NCBI GenBank assembly: GCA_035610835.1
Contig: CM069449.1
Location: 10,683,855 to 10,747,854, forward strand
Reading direction: 5' to 3'
DNA length: 64,000 bases
Source of the DNA: Ophiura sarsii
Lineage: Eukaryota; Echinodermata; Ophiuroidea; Amphilepidida; Ophiuridae
In this document: piece after piece, positions 34,001 through 44,000 of the stretch
How the letters are laid out: each line of letters begins with the position of its first letter
Numbering within the stretch: the stretch's first letter is position 1
Notes under the pieces: model-generated
Databases searched by the model: none
The model's input: only the letters and a program-made list of their open reading frames with translations
What the model was told of the DNA's origin: nothing
Translations under genes and position numbers: made by a program

Positions 34001-35634
34001 ATATAAACCATGTTGTATTTGTTTTACTATACATCATAAATATTCATCACGAAATTATAAAAACTTACAACTAGCTTAGGGCTAGGCCTAGGCCTACCTT
34101 GTTTGTAGATAATCCAAAATGACACGGTCGGTGTTTCCAATCATCAAAAATCCAATGGAATTCAAATTTCGTAGCAGTAGTAAACAGTCAATATAAACGA
34201 TGTCAACATTCAAAGTTCCAATAAAACGTCAAAAGTTTGAAGAAAATACGCTGTAGACCATACGGTATCGTTCGCATTGATTTCTATAGGCTAGCGTAGA
34301 ATTCACCTCCTTTGGTACGGATCTCGGCGTAGAACTTACGCCTATGATGCATTAAAATCACGAGTTTCAAGCTGCTCAACTTCAACAATGTTGAGATCCT
34401 TGGTGATACAATAGTGGTGAAGATGCCTACTGCTTTCTGTATAACAGCTTTTGTTTGTTTTGCGTCTTTTCCATCAACAATGATCCTTCTCTGACAGTTC
34501 AGCGAAACGACCAGCAGACGACGCCATTTTGACAACAACAGAATAGCTATGCTCGTTGCCAGAATGCAAAGTTCTATACAATGTGACGTGTATACGTTTG
34601 TTGAACTGTTTCGTTCAGGGTATGAGACTGTTTCGTTCAGGGGGTGCGGTAGTAGCCTCCTAGGGGTGCAGTAGTACCCTTATTTTTTTCCCGCGTCTGC
34701 GTCTTTCCCGTACGCGAGGAAGTAGGCTAAATACTGAAGTGCGTAGCTAACGGAATAGACCAATAGGAAACCGCGATTAGATAATGAATATTTATGATGT
34801 ATAGTAAATTGTTCTATGATACTAATCCTCCCAAAAAACGTATAACATAATTATGATACCACTAGGACATTCCTTTTTTTAAGAATTTGGTGATGTTTGA
34901 TGTTTTCATTTAATAGTTGTGAATTGTCGGATAATTTTGATTACAAATGTTTGTTTGTTGGTTCTTGGTGTGTTTGTTAGTTTGATTGTTTGTTTCCATG
35001 GTCGATCTATATGGAGACACGTGGGATCTAATGGGATCTGACTCAAGCAAATTGCTCGGGACATGCTGAAAAGACACGCAGGCTGAATTAAATTAAATTA
35101 AATAAAAAAAGATTGTAGATAAGGGTGAGGTTATAGTGTTATACAGAGCGATCATATTTAAAATGCAACATGAAATACCAATTTCGTGATTTTCGACGCA
35201 GTTATGGTTTTGCCTAGTTTGATAAGCTAATAAAGTAATTATCGTCATCGATGTTTTTACGTTTTGTTTAAGATTCTGCCCTTCAATCCAATGGTTATCT
35301 CTATTTCAGGATAATTTGGCACGTGATTCGTACTCTTCATTTCAACGATAAATTAGGCCGCTTGTGGACGAATTCTAAACTTTGTTTGCATTGTATTTAG
35401 CCCATTACTGCATATAACCATGACATAACAGAGAAGATTTCAGTGACTTTTTGGAACCTTTTATTCACAAATTGGTAGTGTATGAAAAATAAATCAACAA
35501 AAAGGAATATAATGGAAAATAAAAGAGAGAGTTTCCCTCTGGCGCGCAGGTGAAATACAAATGAAATTATAACAAACATAAATATTTGCACCAACAATAA
35601 TTTGCTTTTGTTCACCAACAAGACGAAATGGATG

Positions 35635-35949
35635 TTACCAATATTGGTTTTATATCATTTAGTGGTACAATTGTCTCTGGCATGTCTGATGAAATGTCCA
35701 TTCCGCTACATTTATCTTACAAGTATGAACAACTATATTTTTATAAAAAGTCATTGTGAGGAACAGTTGACAATCATTGACATATTTGATTACGGAGTGG
35801 ATTGTACTTATGAGAACTTTCACATACCAAGCTCAAATAAATTGGGAAAGACAAACTTGTACTTGTTTCCCAAATTGACAAATAATAGCCATGAAGATTT
35901 CAACAATGGACTGCTCATGTATCTAAAGGCTAATAATCGTTTTGTATAA
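35635..35949 (+). CDS. Unassigned small reading frame
   Basis: An open frame with an in-frame ATG near 35632 begins MLPILVLYHLVVQLSLACLM, which looks like a signal peptide or membrane segment, and ends with a stop after KANNRFV. The encoded protein of roughly 105 residues (115 if the upstream ATG at 35602 is used) has four cysteines and no motif I recognise. It lies inside the inverted-repeat-bounded 32.4-37.0 kb segment. Chance occurrence is quite possible, and no splice sites or poly(A) signal are evident. Confidence 0.2.
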   Translation, partial: LPILVLYHLVVQLSLACLMKCPFRYIYLTSMNNYIFIKSHCEEQLTIIDIFDYGVDCTYENFHIPSSNKLGKTNLYLFPKLTNNSHEDFNNGLLMYLKANNRFV

Positions 35950-36309
35950 TTCGAGTTCGACAAATACTAATGGTAACCCAGGAATGCTTGATAATGTTAT
36001 TCCCGCTTATGTGCTGGTGGAGGATTCTCATGGGAAGTTCGACAGCATGTCGACAAATCAGGATCTGTCACAATCCAAGGTGTCGGGAAAAGCCTCATGC
36101 AAATAATATGAGGCGTCCTGAAGGCTTCTGAACTCTAGAAACCTGGCTACTCAAGCTGTGGGTCTATTTGACAAATTAAACATATGCCATGGGAGGTTCG
36201 TCAGTTAAAAAATAGTTTGTAACGCAAAACAATTATTATATTTTAATGATATAATTTATTACCAATTAGTAGTATTTTTAACATAGCAAATATTTACACG
36301 ACTCATAAA

Positions 36310-36500
36310 TATTTGACTTTCAATGACAAATGGATGAATGACAAATTAAATGACAAATTAAAAGAATAATTTTACTCAATAATTCGTCATTTAATGTGAA
36401 TGACAAATTAAAATGACTAATCTTAATTTGTTATTTCATTGATAATTAGTCATTTAATTTGTTATTTCAATTGTCATTTGTTAATTTGTCATTAAAAGTT
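36310..36500. repeat. Foldback-like tract of TGACAAATTAA motifs
   Basis: AATGACAAATTAAA and its complement TTTAATTTGTCATT recur on both strands over about 190 bp. It is another example of the iterated-motif design, but terminal repeats are not clear. Confidence 0.5.
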
Positions 36501-37086
36501 AAACATATTTCAGTCAAGGAAATGTTTGTTAAGATGAAAATTAACTAGAAACACTCTGAATTGTTCTTTTAGCATCACAAATAAATGTATTGTTGACCAT
36601 ACCCACTACCCGCTACATTCGAGGAATAAAATGCCTTAAATTTCGGTTATTATACATTTTTATCAGATGTTCTCGCCCAAAAGTTGATTCTATTTCGTAA
36701 AGGAATTTAATTATGATTGAAATGTAATGAATAATCCTACTTTTGAAAATAATTCTAGACCATTTATTTGTTCGTACGTGATCTCAACGCAAGGTTTGTC
36801 AAACATATCACAGCCAGTATTCTGTCACGTGATTTATCATACATTGCACCATGGGCTTTTAGATCTCGGGTTCGTATCGTGTCATGTGACTTTTGCCCAG
36901 GGCAAACACTTGAGATCCGGAAAGGCCTTTAAGAGTATATTTATTACCTGGTCAGTTACTTATTTTGAGGACTGTATATATATTTTACATCATCACATAA
37001 CTACGAGCTAACTGCTTAGCATTTATCGGCACAAATGATGTTCCTCAACGTGCGTAGGTCTATTTTCCCCATTAATTGTCATATGT

Positions 37087-37388
37087 CAGTGGCATAACCA
37101 GAGGGTGGCGAGGGGGGTTCATTTGACAAGAGGAATCATGGAATTATGATGGTCAAATGTACACAGATAAAAAAATTCGCGCGGTACGCGCGCATAAAAT
37201 GTGTCCCCAAAATGCAACATTCTTTAGTAAAGGCTTGTTTAGAGCAAAAATAAACCTCAACCGTGATGCCACAAATAATTGTAAAGTCGACAATTTTCGC
37301 TCGCTACGCACGCATTGCTTAACTCAGAGCAATCTTGTCGGTTGACTTTCAACCCCCCCCTAATATGAAGAACCTAGTTACGCCACTG
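37087..37388 (+). mobile_element. hAT-like MITE, CAGTGGC family
   Basis: The 302-bp element has ends CAGTGGCATAACC and GTTACGCCACTG, flanked by TCATATGT and TCATCTGT (8 bp, one mismatch). It contains the CGCGCGGTACGCGCGC-type palindrome found in related copies (47.5, 51.3 and 60.9 kb). Confidence 0.85.
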
Positions 37389-37399
37389 TCATCTGTACT

Positions 37400-38640
37400 G
37401 TATTGAGATTACGTTTTTTTGAAGATACTGAAATTATTAAGCACACACCTATTGCATGCATGAAAGTCTTCGGAATCAAAGGTTTGAAATCTACAGCAGG
37501 TCATTGCTACAAAATTTGGTTAGGTGCGGCCCAGTCAATGTTTCACTCCTTATACTGTTGTATAGGGTCACGCGTTATGAACTCGCCTCCCAATAGGGTG
37601 GTGCTGTTACACTTTTTAGTTTCATGCTGTCATATTCCTTAATATATTTCAAACTATTTTAACATATGTAGGCAGTATAATAACTAATATTACTCTTTTG
37701 AGGGCACATGCAATTTCCTCATGCAATTTCCCTTCAGAAAATGTAATATTTTTACTACCTCAGTGGGGTATAGATGGGGTGACAGATGACGTCACACCGG
37801 GAAAAACGTGGCTAGTTGCTATTGTTCTTTGCCCGGCAGTTTGCGCGCGCATCATGTATTGTTTAGGATCCGTGCTTTTAAAACTCGCGCCAAAGCATTA
37901 TAAAGGGCAATACGGCATAGCGGACAGTGTTGTGGTCATACCGTATGCTGTTCCCTCAAGCGTGTATCGACAGTCCAGTCCCTTCGCCGGTTGCGTTTGT
38001 TGATAAACCTTGGATGTAAACAACGGTCACCTCATCTATACAAGCAAATATAAATGTGTTAAAATCATGTCGCGAAAGCCAAAATCCGTGTGTAACGCGA
38101 AAGGAGTACGAGCTTAACACATGACCTTGTTATAATGCTTAGTTTATCTGTAAAATATTGGTGGAATTTGAACAAAAAATGTATGAATGGATGCACATCT
38201 CTAGTAATCGATGCTTTAATCGATAATAGAAGGTTGGCCGACTCCGGGGCATTTACTTGGTCTTCGGGCATTAAGAAGAGTTTCACCATGATTTATAATA
38301 TCGACATTTGCCACAACACAATCTTGAATCCATATACAGTGATCGCTGGTCTAATGTAATTAACAACTTCCAGTCTAAACTTCGATGTTACTGCACGTTC
38401 AAAGAATCTTTTGATTACATTGTTCTTTAGAACAAGTCTTGTAGATCCCCCATATTGTAAATTGAGGGTTAGCGCTCACTCACTCATGATTGAAAAGGGG
38501 TGCCATCTACACCCGATAATCCCCTCCAAAATGAAAGGATATGCAAGTCATGCAATCTAAATGACATCGCAGATGAATTTCACTTCATTATGAAATGCTC
38601 GCTCTATAATGATATGCGTACTAAAATGATATCTGAAATC
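37400..38640. other. Intron sequence, no feature seen
   Basis: Several open frames of 70-100 codons occur on both strands, but none shows a domain, Cys pattern or splice-site support. Confidence 0.3.
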
Positions 38641-38649
38641 GGTGAAATA

Positions 38650-39414
38650 CAGGCTGTCCCAAAATGATAAGTACCCATCGATGCCCAAAGTTCAATCATT
38701 TTTGTCATCATCAAAATCGATGGGATTAGGTTCATTGGTTTAACATCATCTTTGTCATACTGTACTATTTCATTAGAGTTTTAGATCATAAATATCGGAT
38801 TTATCAAACTCAAGATACACTCCATTATGTAAAACATGGTGATTTCACCTTTTTGGCAAAGTGCTAAAAAATATGTGTGCTAATGTATTACAGCTTGTTT
38901 GACAGAAACTTGTGTATTCTCATAATCTCTTGTCTAATCAATATAATCTTGTGTGTCTTTCTGTTGTAACTGTTATTAGTTATGGGTGTTCAAATCATTA
39001 ATAATTCTTCTCCTTAATTCAATTTAACGGGTAAAAGAAATTTGTCACACTTGAGTGACTCCATGCATTGTTTTATTTGACAGGTGTTTAGGGACTTCTG
39101 GTGAATCACCAGTGGCTTAGATTTCATTTTCACATTGCAGAATAGATTTCGTGAGGTTAGACAATTAAGGACCATATCATGTTTACCAAGTTTGTAGGAA
39201 ATTGCATCCCCAATATGAAAAAAAGTCTAAGCCACTGCTAATTGCCCATGACTACGTATTTACCTGTTTAAATGGCCCTCACGTTTAGCCTCAAAACTAG
39301 CTCATTATAGAAACAAAGCTTGGGGTTGTGGACAGTTTACAAAACGTGTTACAGCTTGCTTATTTTTTAGTCGATTACTTTCATTTTGGGGGAGGATAAA
39401 CTAGACTCACCCTG
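38650..39414. mobile_element. Mariner-type element A, right end shared with element B
   Basis: TA/CAGGCTGTCCCAAAATG opens the segment and GATAAACTAGACTCACCCTG/TA closes it. About 100 bp at the right end are the inverse of the left end of the element at 39785. Confidence 0.5.
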
Positions 39415-39685
39415 TATATGCAGCAATGGAAATACCCACACGACTTTCCACCCGGGGTAGACAGTCGAACAAGTCGAACAACCCTGGGTGGACTACAATA
39501 GCGCCCTCACGGAATAAACCACATAATACTGTTTAAGAAACACCTTGGAAACTATATTCATTCTAAATTATATGTTAAAACACTCAGGGGGTTGGCGGTC
39601 GGGGAGGTAAAAAGAAGGACGGATCATATTAAAACAACCCCGGGATTGTCCAGCCCCGGGACTGTCCACCCAGGGACTGTTTCTA

Positions 39686-39722
39686 ACCCTAAACCTAACC
39701 CTTACCCTAACCCTAACCCTAG
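39686..39722 (+). repeat. Short interstitial telomere-like tract
   Basis: CCCTAAACCTAACCC followed by TTACCCTAACCCTAACCCTAG gives about five to six CCCTAA-like hexamers. It is followed by TCGACTTAGGGTTGG units (39738-39770), so TTAGGG-like words occur in both orientations around the point where elements A and B face each other. Confidence 0.8.
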
Positions 39723-39784
39723 TCCACCCAGGGTTGGTCGACTTAGGGTTGGTCGACTTAGGGTTGGTGTACTATATATATATA

Positions 39785-40779
39785 CAGGGTGAGTCTAGTT
39801 TATCCTCCCCCCAAAATGAAAGTAATCGACTAAAAAATAAGCAAGCTGTAACACGTTTTGTAAACTGTCCACATTTTGTTGCCTTTCCAATGGGATTTAC
39901 ACAGTTAAGACATGAATATTACAGCAGCATGATGATATGGTGAGAGTCTACAAGCAAGGCATTGTTGTGCCTGTAATTTATTACAGGTTCTTGGTATAAT
40001 TATTAAATGAGCCAAAGGTGGTAAAACATTGCAGAAAAAAACTACTTCACAAACTAAAAATATTGCACAAATAAAATGTTCTGAAGACACTTTGTTTCTT
40101 GATAATTGCACTGAAAACTCATTCACATTTGCCTTTAGGTTCACAAATTATACGGTATGAGTTACAGTGTTCTTTGGTATTTTTTTAAGACATACAATCA
40201 AATGTTAGCTTCCTTGCAATTTAAAATAGAAATCATTTAGTTGTTTGCTGATATTAAGTTTTGTTTAATGAAGCCTTCCTTCGACATGGCCACCATTTTG
40301 CTGAAGACATGTGTGTGCCCTGTCCAACACGATGCGAACAGTTCGTCTTTCCATTCCCCTGTTGCGGTGAAGCCTGTCACTTCGGCTCTGAAACGTGCCG
40401 CCACTTCTTGATGACTTCTTGCCTTTTTGGTCTGTAACAGGTGATGCTTGTATTCAGATTTGCATTTTCATTTGACAACTCAGTATCAGAGTATTAATGA
40501 CTTATCCCAGAGTGAAAGAATTATTTTTCAGGAACATTTTGACAATTAATGTGATGATAATGACCATTTTAGCAAAACCAATTTTACTGTGTGAATCCCA
40601 TTGAAATGGCGAAAAACGCGGTCAGTTTACGAAGTTTGCCACAGTTCGCTTATGTGTCATACTTTGGGATAAACTAGATTAACAACGCTTAACACAAACA
40701 ACAAAAGTTCCATGGTTCAATGCACGCATCAAGGTCAAATGGCCGTTTCAAATATTACAATTTTTTTGGATTCATCCTG
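39785..40779. mobile_element. Mariner-type element B
   Basis: The segment lies between TA dinucleotides with ends CAGGGTGAGTCTAG and GGATTCATCCTG. The left 100 bp are inverted at the end of element A. A possible transposase remnant is on the minus strand at about 40264-40350. Confidence 0.5.
40264..40350 (-). pseudogene. Possible transposase C-terminal remnant
   Basis: One minus-strand frame ends VRIVLDRAHTCLQQNGGHVE, then GRLH and a stop. The C-x-x-x-N-G-G-H pattern resembles the end of IS630/Tc1-type transposases. Upstream parts of the frame are broken by stops. The match is from memory of the motif and is weak. Confidence 0.3.
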
Positions 40780-41297
40780 TATAATAATTATTGTCTGAAT
40801 GTTTGTTTGTTTGCTTATCTTTGTACGTACGTTGTTTCGTGAATGTCAAATAAAATACAATTACAATTATGTAGGGATATTCGAGGTTTTAAATCAGATG
40901 GCTTAAATGTTAAATTTGAATGCTGTATTTATGTTGGGCAAATGAACACCACATTATAAGTAGTGCCAGGTTAACATGTGAATAACATACACTCGTCCAA
41001 AGAAGTTCCTTGCCACTTAGTAAAGTCCAAATATTTCAAATTAATATTTAATAGAATATATATAATTGTATGCTGTGGGAAAGTCAGATTTGTGCATGCT
41101 TTCTGTTATGAACCATATCTTACGAACTAACCAAGCTAAACGTACCATTATATAATAGGGAACAGATTAATTGACTCAGCGAAGAATGCAAGTACACGTT
41201 GTTCACGGTACTACATGTAGGGACTGATACGGTATTGATATAGCGCCATCTATAATGATGGCTTACCTGAAATTTGGGAATGTTTGTTTTGTTACAG

Positions 41298-41423
41298 GAT
41301 TGCCATTGTGCGACGAGCAAGAAATATGTCAAAATAACGGCATTTGTTATTCGACTAGTGATAACTCGACTAGTGACTACGTGTGTAATTGTACTGAATA
41401 CTGGACGGGGAATAACTGCGAAT
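41298..41423 (+). CDS. EGF domain exon
   Basis: This 126-bp phase-1/phase-1 exon has acceptor TTTTGTTACAG (ends at 41297) and donor GTAAGC (41424). It encodes LPLCDEQEICQNNGICYS, then DYVCNCTEYWTGNNCE: six cysteines in EGF order (C-x5-C-x5-C-x12-C-x-C-x8-C), with the NNG turn and the W-T-G before the last Cys. No calcium-binding D-x-D/N-E consensus is seen. It lies between Calx-beta module 1 and the EGF-like exon at 43364 on the same strand. Confidence 0.85.
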
Positions 41424-41799
41424 GTAAGCAAATAGTGGATGGCGAGAATAGATTGCGTACGGGCGAGTATCTTCTCTTATATGGATCACGTAGATGTATA
41501 CCTAGGGTTGCATCCCATTTTGGTTGCAGAAAGACACATCTCGTTCGGGAAAGAATATATTCCGGACCCCTTTTTGAAAATATCCTGATTAAAAATGGAT
41601 AAATATACGATATTACCAAATAACCACCATCCTGACGTCTGATTGCCAAATGGGCGTGACACTCAGAGCAACGACTTGTATTTATACATTATTATGCTCT
41701 ACCATTTTGGCATTGATGACTTTATTCGAAAGATAGTATAGCGTAACCATGAATTATTGTTGATACATGCTCTCAACCAGGCATGTGAACCAAACATCT

Positions 41800-42290
41800 G
41801 CCTATTGTTGAGATTTGGTTCACAGTATAGCGCACTCTATACGAGCCGTCACATGCGATTAGGGCAAGCTGTGAAGCGTAAACTGTCAATCATTCGTTGT
41901 GAATCAATATTTAGATAATAATGATTTCATTAGTCCGGGTCATCGTGTCACAAGCGTCATCATAATAAACGGCGTGTTACAGGCCGTCGTAAAAAGAACG
42001 TTGCTTATTATGTGATTACAATATTCATTAGATGCAAATGTCACTGCCAGACGAAGCCATCCACAATTTCAAATTCTTATTTTGTTCCATGTTAAAATTA
42101 ATTTCAAATAAACAATTCTGAATGTTTCGTGTCATATAAGAACTAAATGTTGTCATCATCAAAGCATATCAGTGCCACTCTAAATCACAAATCGTGTTTT
42201 GAGCCGATAAAAACCACCACGTCTCATGTCGTCTGGTTTGCTACGAACATGATAGCGCGCCCCCTAACGAACCGTCACATGTCAATTAAC
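41800..42290 (-). repeat. Dispersed repeat, copy 2 (uninterrupted)
   Basis: This is the inverse copy of 14030..15280 without the AGATTGA insertion. It provides the empty-site reference at about 42085-42110. Confidence 0.7.
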
Positions 42291-42484
42291 ATATAGGTAG
42301 GCGGGCTTGACTTTTTTCGAGATACTTGTCCCATAGTTATATAGTCCCTGTCCCAACCTTTTATCTGTTGAACACTTTTTGTCTCTCTCTGAGCCAATGT
42401 CAATCCAGGAAATTGGTTAGCTGCAACACCATGGATTGTAGATTTATAATGTCCGTGGAGTTTGCAACGCAATCAAATTACCAC

Positions 42485-42830
42485 TATTATTATTGGTATT
42501 TTATTCAGAAGCATCTCGTGGCCCGCAGGCCAAATTACATGCTAGTATTATACAATATTAAAATTACGATATAAAAATGCACATTAACAACATCAAAATA
42601 TTGCACTCTTAGGATTGAATCACAATTTACTAAGAAAGATAATATATTAAAGCTAAAATGTACACAAATTAACCCTAACTCGAGATCACCACACGGCAAC
42701 ATATTTCTTTTCCGACACCCAAAATTCACCAGAAAGGTCACCCGACCCCCGGGATTTGAACCACGGACCTCCAGCACCCCAACCCAGATCCTAGCAATTA
42801 CACCACGGCTGCCAATCGACACTCGGCGAG
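42485..42830 (-). mobile_element. tRNA-derived SINE
   Basis: On the minus strand a tRNA-like head (GGCAGCCGTGGTGTAATTGC, then GGTTCAAATCC as B box) is followed by about 230 bp of body and a 3' end with TTTGGCCTGCGGGCCACGAG and AATAAAATACC. The 3' stem-loop TTGGCC/GGCCA resembles that at the 3' end of the LINE at 12205..13600, as expected for a SINE that borrows the LINE's retrotransposition machinery. A LINE fragment lies just upstream (42960..43080). Confidence 0.75.
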
Positions 42831-42959
42831 TATATTCGCCTCGTTATATAACCTGGGTCCGTTTTGTACCCAAAAAACCTGCACGCCGGGTTATAAAAAA
42901 CATTTTTTCCGCACATTCCGGGGGGGGGGGGGGGGGGCGGGGGAATTGATCGGTACCGA

Positions 42960-43080
42960 TTCTTAAATCAAACTTCAGGGGAGTTTTGCCAAAATATACC
43001 CGAAGGGCCTGACACTTGAGCATATTATCTTTTGCCCACTTCATCAAGATCAGCCTGCAATAGTCTAGAAGGATAGTCAG
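42960..43080 (-). pseudogene. LINE reverse transcriptase fragment
   Basis: The minus strand encodes LQADLDEV and, after a frameshift, WAKDNMLKCQALRVYFGKTP, matching the region just after the RT catalytic box in jockey/CR1-type LINEs (compare NPSKCQGLQVCF at 13.5 kb). It is interrupted downstream by a poly(G) tract (42920-42937). It is a short relic. Confidence 0.6.
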
Positions 43081-43363
43081 AACAAGTAAAATTATGTGGA
43101 AATGTCAAGTCATCATCATTCTTTAAACATCTCGAGTTTGCATCTCGAGTTTACATCTCGAGTTTGCAGTTTGCACTATCCTGCTGTCTGACGATTGCAT
43201 ATTGGGCATAACATCAGAGCCTATCTATCGTACATAATCTATTTCAGAATATGTGCGGAAGTCAAAGGTCAGATATTAAGAAAAGTAAGATATTAGGCAC
43301 CAAACATTAACCACCCAATTACCAAAGAGGTTTCTTTATGTCTTACTCCTTGTTATTATGTAG

Positions 43364-43462
43364 TTCCAAGTTCATGTTACGTCGATGGAGAACTCAGAAA
43401 GTGTGAGAATGATTATTGTTGGTGTTACGTTCAGAATCCAACTTGGCACGGTTGCTACTGTA
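43364..43462 (+). CDS. Small Cys-rich (EGF-like) exon
   Basis: This 99-bp phase-1/phase-1 exon lies between acceptor TTATTATGTAG (ends at 43363) and a strong GTGAGT donor (43463). It encodes PSSCYVDGELRKCENDYCWC, then YVQNPTWHGCYC. The six cysteines with C-W-C and an N-P-T-W-H-G-C ending resemble an EGF or EGF-like module, but the spacing is not canonical. It follows the EGF exon on the same strand with the same phase, which supports it as a real exon despite its size. A different short disulfide-rich module cannot be excluded. Confidence 0.6.
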
Positions 43463-43499
43463 GTGAGTATTGTGAAATCTTATTTTGTTTTTCATTCAT

Positions 43500-43880
43500 C
43501 GAGGTTATGACACGTTTGGCGTAAGTTGTTTTCGTTAGAGTTTCCTAGGGGTTTGCTGGGGTCTAGGAAGATTTTGAACAATGAACATGTTCACAATTTT
43601 GAGCGGGTGACAACGTATAGTGATCAATACGCTTTTATAGGTTAGCGCATTCGCTGTATGAACAACGTTTCGCACGTTGGGTGTAGCTTGCTTCTTCGTC
43701 AGCTGTTTGGCCAACCCGGGGGCCAACCCAACTGCAAAACTAGTACGTATGGCTCGAACATGGCCTATAAGTGACTTGTACGTACGATTTATACGATAAT
43801 CGCCAAAGTAATATTTTGCATCGCCAGGCAAACAATCACTAATGAAAAATGAATTAAGACCAATACATATTTTCACATAA
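43500..43880. other. Intron sequence, no feature seen
   Basis: A minus-strand open frame of about 110 codons covers 43535-43876 but shows no motif I recognise. It is not supported by splice sites. Confidence 0.25.
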
Positions 43881-44000
43881 TAATATCTACCTCCAGATTA
43901 TCTTACTACATTCTGTCCATGATGTTTCACATTTTGTGTCGGGAACCTTATTACTTAATTTGTATTCGAATGAATGAGCATTTTGCTATCATCATCATCA

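Larger units (their letters stand above)
32378..36974. repeat. 4.6-kb segment bounded by mariner-type inverted repeats
   Basis: CAGTCCTCAAAATAAGTAAC after TA at 32376 is matched by GTTACTTATTTTGAGGACTG ending at 36974, then TA. A second inverted block, GCCCTGGGCAAAAGTCACATG at about 32914, is mirrored near 36880. These ends are the same as those of the 610-bp element at 53432..54041. No transposase is readable inside. It could be a large non-autonomous element or two solo insertions facing each other. Confidence 0.55.
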
